NCBI GenBank assembly: GCA_020353535.1
Contig: CP070696.1
Location: 1,435,048-1,499,047, forward strand
Length of the DNA stretch: 64,000 nt
From: Spirochaetaceae bacterium
Lineage (GTDB): Bacteria > Spirochaetota > Spirochaetia > SZUA-6 > DRHE01
Reading direction: 5' to 3'
Program-made: the position numbers and the translations under genes
Part shown: positions 43,281 through 54,969 of the stretch, in pieces
Layout: each line of letters starts with the position of its first letter
Numbering within the stretch: the first letter of the stretch is position 1
Notes under the pieces: model-generated
What the model saw: the letters and a program-made list of their open reading frames with translations, nothing else
Database searches by the model: none
What the model was told of the DNA's origin: nothing

Positions 43281-44540
43281 TTGATCCAGTCTATTGAACT
43301 GGACAGCGGTGCCCGGATCATCCTGGAATCCGTCGACAACACGGATGTCGCCTCTATAGGCTTGTGGCAGTTGAGCGGCTCCCGGGATGAGGGTGACAGC
43401 GAAGCCGGATACACTCACTTCCTCGAACACATGCTCTTTAAAGGGACGGCCAGACGCAATGCGTATCAGATCGCCCAGGAGGTGGAGCGGGTTGGGGGCT
43501 ATCTCAATGCCTTCACGGAGAAAGAGGTAACCTGTTTCTATTGCACACTGCCGGGAGAGCATCTGGACCTGGCCATGGACGTGCTCACCGACATGTACTT
43601 CTCCAGTCTTCTGGAGGAACAGGAGTTGCACAAAGAAAAGGCCGTTATCGTCAACGAAATCAAGACCATTGAGGACAATCCGGAGGAGAAGGGGCAGCAG
43701 ATCTATCTGGAGGGTCTCTGGAATAGACATCCCCTGTCGCGCAAGATTACGGGAGAGGTTCATCATGTCGAGGCTATCGACAAGCAGCGACTGCTGGATT
43801 TCTACAAACGGCACTACCTCCCGGTAACAACCGTGATCACGGCCAGCGGCAAGATTGATCCGGATCGATTGAGAACACTGCTTTCGGATTATTTTGCTAC
43901 AAACGGCGGCCGGCAGGTTCCGGCGGCACGTAAGTTTCCAGCTTCTCAGGTACGCTGGCAGGCTGTTCCCGATAAGTTCGAACAGGTACACCTTTACACG
44001 GGCACCAGTTACCCATCTTCCACCGAAATCGGGGAGTACTATCAGGATCTGGTGTTTAATACATTGTTCGGCGAATCCATGAGCTCCCGTCTGTTCCAGC
44101 GGCTGCGGGAGGATCGGGGATTGTGTTATTCCGTGTCTTCCTTCCGAACCTACTTCACCGACGTGTCACTCTGGACGATCTATGCCAATACGGTTCCCTC
44201 TCTGTTGCCGAACCTGGTGGAGGCGATTAACGAGGAGTTGGCTCGTTTGCACGAGGATCCCCCTTCGGAGCAGGAGATCGCCGACGCCAAGAGTCAGCTC
44301 AAGGGAAACATGATTCTGGCTCGGGAGGATATGGAGAACAGGATGAAGCGTCTGTTTCGCCAGTATCATTTGACCCACGGCGTGGTCGAGTACGGCACCT
44401 CCCTGGAGCTGTTGGAAGCGGTGGGACGCAGGGAAATCCTGTCCATTATAGAGAAGCGGATTCAACCGGACCATTTCAACCTCTTGGCCTACGGGAGCAG
44501 GAAGCTTAAAAGGCTTCCCCGCAACGCATACTCTTTTTAA
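43281..44540 (+). CDS. M16-family zinc metallopeptidase
   Basis: 419 residues. The inverted zinc motif HxxEH is in FLEHMLFKGTARR (preceded by the first His), and the downstream zinc-ligand Glu is in KAVIVNEIKTIEDNPEE. The C-terminal half is the inactive-type clamp domain with YYQDLVFNTLFGESMSSRLFQ. Such single-chain peptidases resemble mitochondrial processing peptidase; PqqL- or YmxG-type proteins are relatives, and a similar gene often follows pnp. TTG start two bases after pnp. The substrate is unknown. Confidence 0.94.
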   Translation: MIQSIELDSGARIILESVDNTDVASIGLWQLSGSRDEGDSEAGYTHFLEHMLFKGTARRNAYQIAQEVERVGGYLNAFTEKEVTCFYCTLPGEHLDLAMDVLTDMYFSSLLEEQELHKEKAVIVNEIKTIEDNPEEKGQQIYLEGLWNRHPLSRKITGEVHHVEAIDKQRLLDFYKRHYLPVTTVITASGKIDPDRLRTLLSDYFATNGGRQVPAARKFPASQVRWQAVPDKFEQVHLYTGTSYPSSTEIGEYYQDLVFNTLFGESMSSRLFQRLREDRGLCYSVSSFRTYFTDVSLWTIYANTVPSLLPNLVEAINEELARLHEDPPSEQEIADAKSQLKGNMILAREDMENRMKRLFRQYHLTHGVVEYGTSLELLEAVGRREILSIIEKRIQPDHFNLLAYGSRKLKRLPRNAYSF

Positions 44541-44987
44541 ATGACGCGAATCGCAGTCTCCTGCACCTCTTCATCCCCCGATCTGCTACCCCGCTACCAG
44601 TCTGAAGTGTCCTCCGGAGCGGATCTGTGCGCGGACATTCCCCCCGGAGAGAGGATTACGATCGAACCCGGGCGGTACCAGCTGATTCCTACCGGCCTTC
44701 GCCTCGAGATTCCCGTTGGTTATGAGGCGCAGGTACGGCCCCGTTCCGGCCTCAGCCTGAGGCACGGGATAACCGTTCTTAACACGCCCGGCACAATCGA
44801 TTCCGACTACAGGGGGGAGATCCAAGTAATCCTGATTAACCTGGGAAACGAGCCGTTTCAGGTGGCCAGAGGGGAGCGAATCGCCCAAATCGTATTTACA
44901 CCGGTGGTTCAGGCGGAATTTCATCTCCGGGATAGCCTCCAACGGAGCAGGAGAGGCGAGGGGGGATTTGGTTCAACGGGTACCTAA
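44541..44987 (+). CDS. dut: dUTP pyrophosphatase
   Basis: 148 residues of the trimeric dUTPase family. All five motifs are visible: SSGADLCADI, RPRSGLSL, NTPGTIDSDYRGEI, RGERIAQIVF and the terminal RGEGGFGSTG arm. It hydrolyses dUTP to dUMP, keeping uracil out of DNA. It begins immediately after the M16 stop codon. Confidence 0.97.
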   Translation: MTRIAVSCTSSSPDLLPRYQSEVSSGADLCADIPPGERITIEPGRYQLIPTGLRLEIPVGYEAQVRPRSGLSLRHGITVLNTPGTIDSDYRGEIQVILINLGNEPFQVARGERIAQIVFTPVVQAEFHLRDSLQRSRRGEGGFGSTGT

Positions 44988-44993
44988 GAAACG

Positions 44994-46553
44994 ATGAAGT
45001 GCCAGCCTCGAATATTTCCGCTGGGGAGCCTTTGTGCTGCAATCCTGCTTTTCGGTTGTTCCAGCAAACCACCGGCAAGGGAGCGGATTCCTGACTTGCG
45101 GGAAATCCCGACTGCGGCGGAGCGGGCAACCGCAGAGACAGAAGAACAGATCCTGCAGCGGCAATTGGCATCGGCCCGCGCCGCATTTCAGGAGGGTCGC
45201 TACGATCTGTCCAGGGATATCCTGCGGGAGGTTCCCGACCCTGCTGATGTCCAGGTCCTGTATCTGCAAGCCCAAATTGCCCTGGCTCAAGGTGATCCCG
45301 TGCTGGCGACTTTTTACCTGAAGAGAATCGAAGAAAGCGGACCGGAGCAGCTGGAAACGGGACAAAACCGTGCGCTGCACCGTACGCTTGCAGATTTGAG
45401 CTACGAGACCGGGGATCTCGATCAAGCCTATCGCTACTACCTGCAAACTGTAAATCTGTCCGGGAACCCGGTGTCGGCTGATATCTGGCTCCGCTTGGCG
45501 GAGATCGCCCTGTTCCGTCGTTCTGATGCGGAAGCGGCCAGAAACTTCCTGCTCAACTATCGAAGTTCGGTGGGTGCCCAACGATCCCAATCCGAAAGCA
45601 GCCGTCTCCTGGATCGGTTGTCCAGGCGTTTACGCTGGAACACGCTGGCACCGGAGCAGTTCGGTTTGGTGGACGCCAACATTTCAGCGCTGCAGGCCGA
45701 TGGGGATGATCTCTGGATCGGGACCTGGAACGGGGGAATCTGCCGATATTCCCAGGGCCGCCAGGAATCGACTGTATTCGAAAGTGGAGGGGAGAGCTTG
45801 ATCCCCAGAACGGTACGCAGTATAGAGGTCAGTGCCTCGAGGGTTTGGATCGGAACCTACCAGGGTTTATTCCAATACACAAAGTCGAGCTCCCGCTGGC
45901 AGAGGATTCCCTTTTTTGATGAAAAGGTTGAAGCCCTCTGTTGGGTAGAGGGGACTTTGTATGTGGGAACTCTGGGACGTGGTTTGTGGCGATCCGTCGA
46001 CGGAGGCTGGGAGAGGATCGGTTGGGGCGGCCTTCCCGGAGATTTCATAAATTGCCTCGTTGCCAGCGGAGATCATCTGCTGATCGGGACATTGAATCTG
46101 GGTTTGGTGATCCTGAATTTGACTACGGAACGAATTCACAGCTTCGACAGTCTCAATCCGAACCTGGCAGCCCGCAATGTGATCAGCCTGCTGGTCGAGG
46201 ATGATAACACCCTCTGGATCGGGACCTACGGGGAGGGATTGTACCGTTGGAGGCGGCAACAGAACACAATCGAGCACTTCAGCAGGGCTTCCGGCCATAT
46301 CGCTGATGACTGGGTGCTGTCCGCGCAGCGGGCGGAAAGCGGCCTGTACTTCGGCACCTTTGGCGGCGGAGTATCCCGTTACCTGCCGGAGGAAGATTCG
46401 TGGCAGCGAATCGGGCTCAGCCAGGGACTTGCTGCCCTGGACATCAGCACCGTAACCTATACCGCCCCACACCTGTTTTTCGGAACGCTGGGATCGGGAA
46501 TCTCCGTCTTGGATGAATCCCTTGTCCAAGACCACACAAGCGGAATAAAATAA
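44994..46553 (+). CDS. Lipoprotein with TPR-like repeats and a seven-bladed propeller
   Basis: 519 residues. The signal peptide ends in a lipobox (LLFGC), so it is probably anchored in the periplasm or outer membrane. Residues ~45-215 are TPR-like helical repeats. From ~220 onward seven blades each carry an [IVF]GT-x(2-3)-G signature: LWIGTWNGG, VWIGTYQGL, LYVGTLGRG, LLIGTLNLG, LWIGTYGEG, LYFGTFGGG, LFFGTLGSG. This is the two-component-regulator propeller family, usually the sensor of hybrid kinases, but no kinase is attached here. Function unknown; a ligand-binding envelope sensor or scaffold is inferred. Confidence 0.85.
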   Translation: MKCQPRIFPLGSLCAAILLFGCSSKPPARERIPDLREIPTAAERATAETEEQILQRQLASARAAFQEGRYDLSRDILREVPDPADVQVLYLQAQIALAQGDPVLATFYLKRIEESGPEQLETGQNRALHRTLADLSYETGDLDQAYRYYLQTVNLSGNPVSADIWLRLAEIALFRRSDAEAARNFLLNYRSSVGAQRSQSESSRLLDRLSRRLRWNTLAPEQFGLVDANISALQADGDDLWIGTWNGGICRYSQGRQESTVFESGGESLIPRTVRSIEVSASRVWIGTYQGLFQYTKSSSRWQRIPFFDEKVEALCWVEGTLYVGTLGRGLWRSVDGGWERIGWGGLPGDFINCLVASGDHLLIGTLNLGLVILNLTTERIHSFDSLNPNLAARNVISLLVEDDNTLWIGTYGEGLYRWRRQQNTIEHFSRASGHIADDWVLSAQRAESGLYFGTFGGGVSRYLPEEDSWQRIGLSQGLAALDISTVTYTAPHLFFGTLGSGISVLDESLVQDHTSGIK

Positions 46554-46563
46554 CCTGCAATTC

Positions 46564-47849
46564 ATGATCCGCGTCCCCGGAGTTCGGACAATCGATGTAT
46601 ACATCCTCAACGAGTTTCTCATATCCTTCGTCGTAGCTTTTCTATTTTTCTTTTGCACCTTCTTCATCAACCAGCTGCTGGTACTGGCCGAAGAGATTTT
46701 CTCCAAGAAAGTTCCCTTTGGAGATGTAATTCGCTTCGTCGTTTTTTCCCTGCCCTCGATCTTGGCACTCTCACTGCCGTTTGGGGCCCTGGTCGGTGCT
46801 CTCATGGCCATGGGCCGGTTTTCCTCGGACAACGAAATCTTGGCGTTTCGCGCCTGTGGAGTAGCCCAGAGCCGCATCCTGCTGCCGCTCCTGGGCATCG
46901 GGGTGCTCCTGTTCCTGGTATCCTTCGTCATGAATGACTACTTCTTGCCTCTGGGAAACATCAGGCTGGGCAGCATGTACAGAAAGATCCTGTACACCAA
47001 TCCCGGCATAGAGCTGGAGCCGTATTCTGTGAAACGTTACCAGGATACGGTGATCGTGACCGGGGATATCCAGGCTAATGTGATCAACAACATCACCATC
47101 ATCGACAAGACGGAGGATCAGGAGAAGCGCGTCATTACGGCCCGGTCCGGATTTTTGGAGGAGAGCCGCAATCAAAAAGGAGTGATTTCCATCCGGCTGA
47201 ATGAGGTGTTCAGCCATGTTCCGGACGCTGCGGTCACGGACAGGTACGAGTTTACTACCTCCGAATCGATGATTTACAACATACTGTTGAAAGATTTCAG
47301 CGCCAGTTTCATCAATCCGGGACCCAGGGAGATGCGCTCGATCGATGTCTGGAGGGAAATCCAGGAGATGGACGAGCAGTACAACCGGCAGGCAGCCGAG
47401 CAGAGCAAAAAGACCGACGCTCAGCTCTTCGACCTGACCATGGAACTGCGTTACCTGCGGGATTTCGCCCCTGCACGTCCGCAGCTGTACCGGACCCGGC
47501 AGGCGAATCTGTCCAGCGTGTACACCATTTACACCCGCAGTAGGGACAGAAAATTCGTAGACCGTAACCTTCAGCTGTATCGCCTGGAGTTCCATAAGAA
47601 GTTCTCGATTCCCTTTTCCTGTGTCGTTTTCGTGCTTTTCGCCTTTCCCGTCGGCATGTTGGCTCGAAAAAGCGGAAAGGCCGTGGGTTTCGGAATTGGC
47701 CTGCTCATGGCGTCCCTGTACTGGTGGTTGTTGCTGATCGGTCACACCCTGGGTATCCGGCTGGAGCTGCCCCCCGCTTTTGCCATGTGGTTCCCCAACC
47801 TGGTTGTGTTTATCGCCGGCCTCACCTTGCTGCTGGTCAGGACAAACCG

Positions 47850-47853
<4 letters not shown>
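46564..47853 (+). CDS. lptF: LptF/LptG-family permease (LptF-like)
   Basis: 429 residues with membrane segments near the N-terminus (FLISFVVAFLFFFCTFFINQLL, then ~60-85 and ~105-125) and three more at the C-terminus, enclosing a periplasmic beta-jellyroll-like domain. Proteins of this family pair with an LptB ATPase to lift lipopolysaccharide from the inner membrane. The coupled second permease downstream supports an LptFG pair. Some spirochaetes lack classical LPS, so the transported glycolipid may differ. The end overlaps the next gene by four bases. Confidence 0.88.
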
Positions 47854-50100
<2,247 letters not shown>

Positions 50101-50101
50101 T

Positions 50102-51709
50102 TTGCCGAATATGAGACTGGGCGAATTGGAACAGCACACGAGGGAAGCGCAGACTATCGACAAAACCCGAAGCAGTACCGTCGTAACCGTACTGGTCATG
50201 GCCTGTACGCTTCTGTCCAGGCTGCTGGGATTCGTGCGCATCGCCGTGATCGGCGCACTTTTCGGGGCCTCAGGTACCGCCGATGTCTGGAACGCCGTGT
50301 TCACCATTCCCAATAACCTCCGCAAACTCATGGCCGAAGGAGCCCTCTCCTCAGCCTTTATCCCCTCTCTGTCGGCAAGCTTGGTGGAGGACGACTCCGG
50401 CCTGGAAGCCCGCCTGATAACCCGAAAGGTTATCTCCCTGCAGCTGTTGATTCTGGTGCCCCTGGTAATCCTCTGTGCCCTGTTCGCCCGTCAGGTGGTG
50501 GGGATTCTGCTGGCCTTTCCGGATGCCCAGAAGATGCAGCTCTCCGTCAGTCTGTTCCGCTGGGTGTTCGCCTATCTGTTTTTCATCAGCCTGAGCGCGG
50601 TACTGATGGCCGTGCTCAACTCCCACGGTATCTTCGTGATCCCCGCCCTGGCTCCGATTCTATTCTCCGTGTGTGTCATCTCCGCCACCCTGATTTTCTA
50701 CCGCCTGCTTGGCATATATTCGATGGTGGTGGGGGTTTTAGGCGGCGGAATTGCCCAGATTCTCTGCCAGCTGCCCCGCTTCTTGAGGATGGGCTACGAT
50801 TTCCAGCCGGATTTTGTTTTTCGGCACGAACGATTCCGAGGAATCCTCAAAGCCTGGCTGCCCGTACTGGGCTCCGCGGCGATCTTCGCGGTGACCCAGC
50901 AGATTGCGGTGTTGTTTGCCAGCGGACTGGAGGACGGCAGCACTTCCGCCTTGAGCTATGCCCTGGTATTCTTCCAACTGCCCTTCGGGATCTTCTCCAT
51001 CTCCATCATCACCGTGCTCTTCCCGCGCATGAGCCGGCAGGCGGCGCGCAGAGACACCGAGGGCTTGAGCGAAAGCGTGAGCTACGGGCTGCGCTACCTC
51101 ATGCTTCTGCTCGTCCCGGCCGCCTTGGCCTATATTCTGATGGGAGAGCAGATAATCACCGTCGCCCTGCAGAGACGGGCCTTCACCGCAGCCGGAACTC
51201 TAAGGACCTCTCGGGTTCTGACCGGCTACTCCCTGGGCCTGTTCAGTCTGGGAGGATTCACCTTCCTGCAGCGCTTCTTCTACTCCAAGCACGATTTCAA
51301 AAAGCCCCTGATCGGTGCACTTGTGGTCAGCGTATCCGACATACTATTGTCACTGTGGCTGAAAGAAACCCGCCTGCGGGTCACCGGCCTGGCCGTGGCC
51401 AACTCCATTGCTTTTACGGGGGGATTCATCCTGCTGCTGGTATGGACCCGCATGACTCTGGGAACCCTGCGGCGGCGGGCTATATTTCTGACTGTGGGCA
51501 GGATGGCCGCCTCCCTGCTGCCTTTTGTGGCCTTCATCCTGCTCTACAATCGTTTCTCGCGACAGTTCTGGACTCCGGGCAGTTCTTTGAGGAACCTGTT
51601 CCTGCTCCTGGCGCAAGTGCTGGCTGGGGCCGCAATCCTGCTGGGCATGTATTGGCTGCTCGGGGTAGAAGTGGTCAAAGACCTCAGGAGACGAAAGGGT
51701 AGGTCATGA
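50102..51709 (+). CDS. murJ: Lipid II flippase MurJ
   Basis: 535 residues from the TTG that has GGGGAG six bases upstream; an in-frame ATG at 50087 lies inside tgt. Thirteen or fourteen hydrophobic helices and the family motifs STVVTVLVMACTLLSRLLGF, FVRIAVIGALFG and LRKLMAEGALSSAFIPSL near the N-terminus identify the MviN/MurJ flippase, which moves lipid II across the inner membrane for peptidoglycan synthesis. The stop overlaps the next start by four bases. Confidence 0.95.
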   Translation: MPNMRLGELEQHTREAQTIDKTRSSTVVTVLVMACTLLSRLLGFVRIAVIGALFGASGTADVWNAVFTIPNNLRKLMAEGALSSAFIPSLSASLVEDDSGLEARLITRKVISLQLLILVPLVILCALFARQVVGILLAFPDAQKMQLSVSLFRWVFAYLFFISLSAVLMAVLNSHGIFVIPALAPILFSVCVISATLIFYRLLGIYSMVVGVLGGGIAQILCQLPRFLRMGYDFQPDFVFRHERFRGILKAWLPVLGSAAIFAVTQQIAVLFASGLEDGSTSALSYALVFFQLPFGIFSISIITVLFPRMSRQAARRDTEGLSESVSYGLRYLMLLLVPAALAYILMGEQIITVALQRRAFTAAGTLRTSRVLTGYSLGLFSLGGFTFLQRFFYSKHDFKKPLIGALVVSVSDILLSLWLKETRLRVTGLAVANSIAFTGGFILLLVWTRMTLGTLRRRAIFLTVGRMAASLLPFVAFILLYNRFSRQFWTPGSSLRNLFLLLAQVLAGAAILLGMYWLLGVEVVKDLRRRKGRS

Positions 51710-53037
51710 AAATGCTCTTTATCGTGGTTGTGATCGGATTCCTCACCGGGTTGCCCGTGTCGGCCGGCTGGTGTCAGGAGGATAAACCGATCGTGGAGCA
51801 GTGGCGGGATGTGCTGCGCTTCGGTATTGACACCGAGGTGTTGAAGGTCATCAAGAGTATAGCCGAGGCCGAAGAGCAGGCTCTGAATCAGGAACTGACC
51901 GTGCTGTTCGCCGAATCACTGAACTTCGAAGTGCGTAAGGCGGTGCTGGACTACTTTTCCGAGCAGAAGATCCGGGATGCGGAAGCCGCATCCTTCGCCG
52001 TGCTGAATGAGGAGCTGCTCGACGACAGCCGCTTGATAATGGCCTGTATCCGCTATCTCACGGCTCTTGGATCACCCGGACTGGAGACGCGCCTGCTGGA
52101 ATACGTGGATCACCGGGATGCACTGATCGCGGAAAGCGCCATTACCGGTCTGGGGGAGATCGGCGGGGTGAGCAGCGGTGCGTCTCTGGTGGAGCGGCTG
52201 CAGGATCCGGAATACCCGGCGGAACAGAAGCCGGAGATCATCCTCGCTCTCGGCAAGATGAAGTACAGCGGCGCGCTCGATACTCTGATCGCGATCGTGG
52301 ACAACCGGGATGAAGACCGCATATGGCGCATGTACGCGGCAGCTTCCCTGGGGGAGATCGGGGAGCAGCGGGCCATTCCCCACCTGCGTGCGCTGTTTAC
52401 AGAATCCGACAGTCTGCTCAAGGCCTACGCCGCCTCGGCTCTGGGGCAGTTCGATATGGCCGAGGTGGAAAACCTGCTCCAGCAGGGATTGCGGGATTCA
52501 AACGTTCGTGTCAGGGTTGCGGCGGCCAAGGGTCTGGCCAACGAACAGGCTAGGGGCAGCGTCGACATCCTGATCTACAAGGCAAAGTACGATCCTGAGC
52601 GTCAGGTTCGTCTGCAGGCCATCGAGTCGCTCGGAGCCATCGGCACGGCCCAAGCCTTCGACTACCTGCGAGAGCTGTACGCGGATAAGATCGCCCTGCT
52701 TCTGTACAGGGAGGCGGCCTTCACGGCTCTGTGTGAAAACGCCCTTGGTGAAAACCTGGATACCTTCCGCGGAGTAATCGAGCAGGAGTGGGGCAGCAAG
52801 GATCAGAAAGTGGTGGAGTTCACGGCCAAGAAGCTCTCCGTCACTGAAGCCCCCGGACTCAAGTGGTTCTACGAACGGTTTCTGGACAGCCCGAGCGTCT
52901 ACGTGCGTATCTATGGCCTCAGGGGGATTGAGAGAAACAGACTGCGAATCCTACGGGAAAAGGTGGAGAAGGTATCGGAGAGCGATCCCTATCCCGCCGC
53001 CCGCCAGGTAGCCCTATCGGTTCTATCGCGGCTGTGA
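51706..53037 (+). CDS. Exported HEAT-repeat protein
   Basis: 443 residues. A signal peptide (FIVVVIGFLTGLPVSAGWC region, first ~24 residues) is followed by at least eight HEAT/armadillo-like units of ~32-35 residues, for example LIAESAITGLGEIGGV, MYAAASLGEIGEQRAIPHL, AYAASALGQFDMAEVE and RLQAIESLGAIGTAQAF. Such solenoids are protein-binding scaffolds. The ATGA overlap with murJ suggests a periplasmic job near cell-wall synthesis; that is inference. No enzyme motif was seen. Confidence 0.85.
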   Translation: MKMLFIVVVIGFLTGLPVSAGWCQEDKPIVEQWRDVLRFGIDTEVLKVIKSIAEAEEQALNQELTVLFAESLNFEVRKAVLDYFSEQKIRDAEAASFAVLNEELLDDSRLIMACIRYLTALGSPGLETRLLEYVDHRDALIAESAITGLGEIGGVSSGASLVERLQDPEYPAEQKPEIILALGKMKYSGALDTLIAIVDNRDEDRIWRMYAAASLGEIGEQRAIPHLRALFTESDSLLKAYAASALGQFDMAEVENLLQQGLRDSNVRVRVAAAKGLANEQARGSVDILIYKAKYDPERQVRLQAIESLGAIGTAQAFDYLRELYADKIALLLYREAAFTALCENALGENLDTFRGVIEQEWGSKDQKVVEFTAKKLSVTEAPGLKWFYERFLDSPSVYVRIYGLRGIERNRLRILREKVEKVSESDPYPAARQVALSVLSRL

Positions 53038-53046
53038 CCGTTAGCC

Positions 53047-54282
53047 TCAGTACAGAAGCTCCGCCCCCTTGCCCTGCTGGATCAGGGGAACGTAGCTCTC
53101 CAGCTCTTCGTTGACCTTCGGGTCGGTCAGATCGATGGTCCGGCCCAGCTCGTGGGCCATATAAGCGGCCATAACCAGGCGGATGGTCTCCAGACCGAAC
53201 TCCCAGTTGAAGGTTGCCTCCCGTCCTTCCGAAAACGCCCGCACCATGTCGCGGTTCTCATCGGTGTAGCCGTAGATGTCGGCCTCATTGTAGTGCACCG
53301 CGATCAGCCCGCGACTGGCCGTAGATTTTTCCATGGCCGTCTCCGCATCCGCAATGCTCTCTGCCGCTTCATCGCCGACAAACACGGTAAGGGGTGAACG
53401 CAAGGTGTTGAACTCGAAAGAATAGCCCGGTCCCAGGCCCTCCATCAACAGCCGTAAACCCACCATGTCGAACATCCAGGAGTTGGTGAACTGGGCGATT
53501 GTCTCCTGGCCGGTCTGGGGATTGCGGTAGCGGATGCTCCCCGTAGCGAAATCCTCCGCCGGAGTTTTTTTGTAATCGAGGCCGAAGCGATCTTTCAGCT
53601 GCCCTTGGTACTTGGGCTGACCCCACTTCAGGAGAGCCAGATTTGCCTGCACGGAAACCGGCTGCAGGAAAAGGGGATCCTGACCGGCCGGAGTCAGCAG
53701 ATAGCGCCCCACGGCTATGCTGTGACAGCCCATGTCGCTCAGGACGCCGCCGCCCTGGCGCACGGGATCCCAGAACCAGGCCTCGTGCGGACCGGAGTGC
53801 TCCTCCGCGGAGCGCACCAGGGTCATGGGCCCCATAGCCCTCTGCACAGGGGCCAGCTGGGCGCGCTGGCTCACCACGGGCCCCATGTACACCTGGTTCT
53901 CGAAGTAGGCGGTGGGTAGACCCACCTCTCGGGCCAGATCGACCAAGCGGCGGGCTTCACGGACATTGCGAGCCAGGGGCTTTTCGCAGATCACCCCCTT
54001 CAGCTGCGCACCGGCTTTCACCGCCTCCACGATCTCCTCCATCAGCTCGACCCGGATGGTGTTGGGTGCGTAGATTGCCAGCACATCCGTGTGCTCGGCC
54101 AGCTCCCGCACGCTGCCGTAGATCCCGGCCTCTCCCAGGCCGCTGTCCCGGCAGTAGCGGGCCAGAGCTTCGGCTCTTCTGCGCTTGAGGATCCCTGCGA
54201 CCTCCACACCCCGCACCTGAAGCATGGCGCGGGTTTGAAACCCGGCAATAAAACCGGCACCGATGATTCCTAATTGCAACAT
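53047..54282 (-). CDS. Gfo/Idh/MocA-family oxidoreductase
   Basis: 411 residues from the ATG with GGGAGG nine bases upstream. The N-terminal NAD(P)-binding Rossmann fold reads LGIIGAGFIAGFQ; the conserved catalytic-lysine motif is VICEKPLARN; GGGVLSDMGCHSI is the typical substrate-domain motif with the His. Family members oxidise or reduce sugars and inositols. No sugar transporter or kinase lies nearby, so the substrate cannot be named. It has its own strong promoter. Confidence 0.92.
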   Translation of the reverse strand: MLQLGIIGAGFIAGFQTRAMLQVRGVEVAGILKRRRAEALARYCRDSGLGEAGIYGSVRELAEHTDVLAIYAPNTIRVELMEEIVEAVKAGAQLKGVICEKPLARNVREARRLVDLAREVGLPTAYFENQVYMGPVVSQRAQLAPVQRAMGPMTLVRSAEEHSGPHEAWFWDPVRQGGGVLSDMGCHSIAVGRYLLTPAGQDPLFLQPVSVQANLALLKWGQPKYQGQLKDRFGLDYKKTPAEDFATGSIRYRNPQTGQETIAQFTNSWMFDMVGLRLLMEGLGPGYSFEFNTLRSPLTVFVGDEAAESIADAETAMEKSTASRGLIAVHYNEADIYGYTDENRDMVRAFSEGREATFNWEFGLETIRLVMAAYMAHELGRTIDLTDPKVNEELESYVPLIQQGKGAELLY

Positions 54283-54307
54283 TATGTTCCTCCCTCTTTT
54301 TATAATG

Positions 54308-54336
54308 AAAATAGGACCACGGTCAGGCACTGTCAA
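54308..54336 (-). promoter_or_regulatory. Promoter of the Gfo/Idh/MocA gene
   Basis: On the minus strand TTGACA (perfect -35), 17-base spacer, TATTTT (-10), then a ~20-base leader containing GGGAGG. Confidence 0.6.
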
Positions 54337-54346
54337 GTGAAACCTA

Positions 54347-54950
54347 TTGAACCTGATCGCCCGGTCTCCCAACATCAGCACGGACAGCGGCGAACCGTTC
54401 AGCACCATCCGAGCAAAGATTGAACGGTTGGTGACGGGCGCAAAGGTACCTTCTATAGCCGTCGCTGTAGCTCGGGATGGTCAGATCCTCTGGGAGCAGG
54501 GATTCGCCATGGCCGGCCGCGAAAAAAATATTCCCACCAGCGGTGACGACCAAGGCGGCCGCCGGCCAACCATTCATGCCTCCCCCGGAACTGGCTGGCT
54601 TGTAGAGCGGGTTGGTCAGTACCTATGAGGGGGAGATTGCGCTTGTTCTGGAGAGCGTGGAATCAGGAGAAATCTACACTCAATTGGCGAGACAGCCCCG
54701 TGTACCTCTATAGAATGTCAGTTACCGGGATACCCTTCCCCAGTTCCTGAATGCAGGTGGCGGACCTTACCTGCGTGGTTCGGTACAGGGTGAACTCGAG
54801 AGCCGAGACGTGAGGCGGGGACAACCCTGCATTCTTTATTTGGAGCTGAAGCTCCGGGGTGATGTGCTCACCGGTTCTCTGCTCGCCTTCTCACAGAGAG
54901 AGTTCTATACCGGCCCGCTGTCACTTTGGGTGAAGTTGGGAAAAAAGTGA
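54347..54950 (+). pseudogene. Remnant of a beta-lactamase-family serine hydrolase
   Basis: The 5' part encodes an N-terminal match to class C beta-lactamase/esterase proteins (VPSIAVAVARDGQILWEQGF), then loses the frame. The central catalytic core with SxxK, YxN and HxG motifs is missing. A C-terminal domain resumes in another frame from about 54621 (TYEGEIALVLESVE ... LYLELKLRGDVLTGSLLAFS) with an internal TAG at 54711 and a final TGA at 54948. Deletion, frameshift and nonsense change make function very unlikely. Confidence 0.75.
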
Positions 54951-54969
54951 AGGATCGATCAGCCCTCTT

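Noticed and set aside
50671-51702. Alternative-frame open frame (343 codons) inside murJ
   Set aside because: Same strand as murJ in another frame, composed of Arg/Gly/Ala/His-rich sequence with no recognisable fold; murJ motifs are continuous in the chosen frame.
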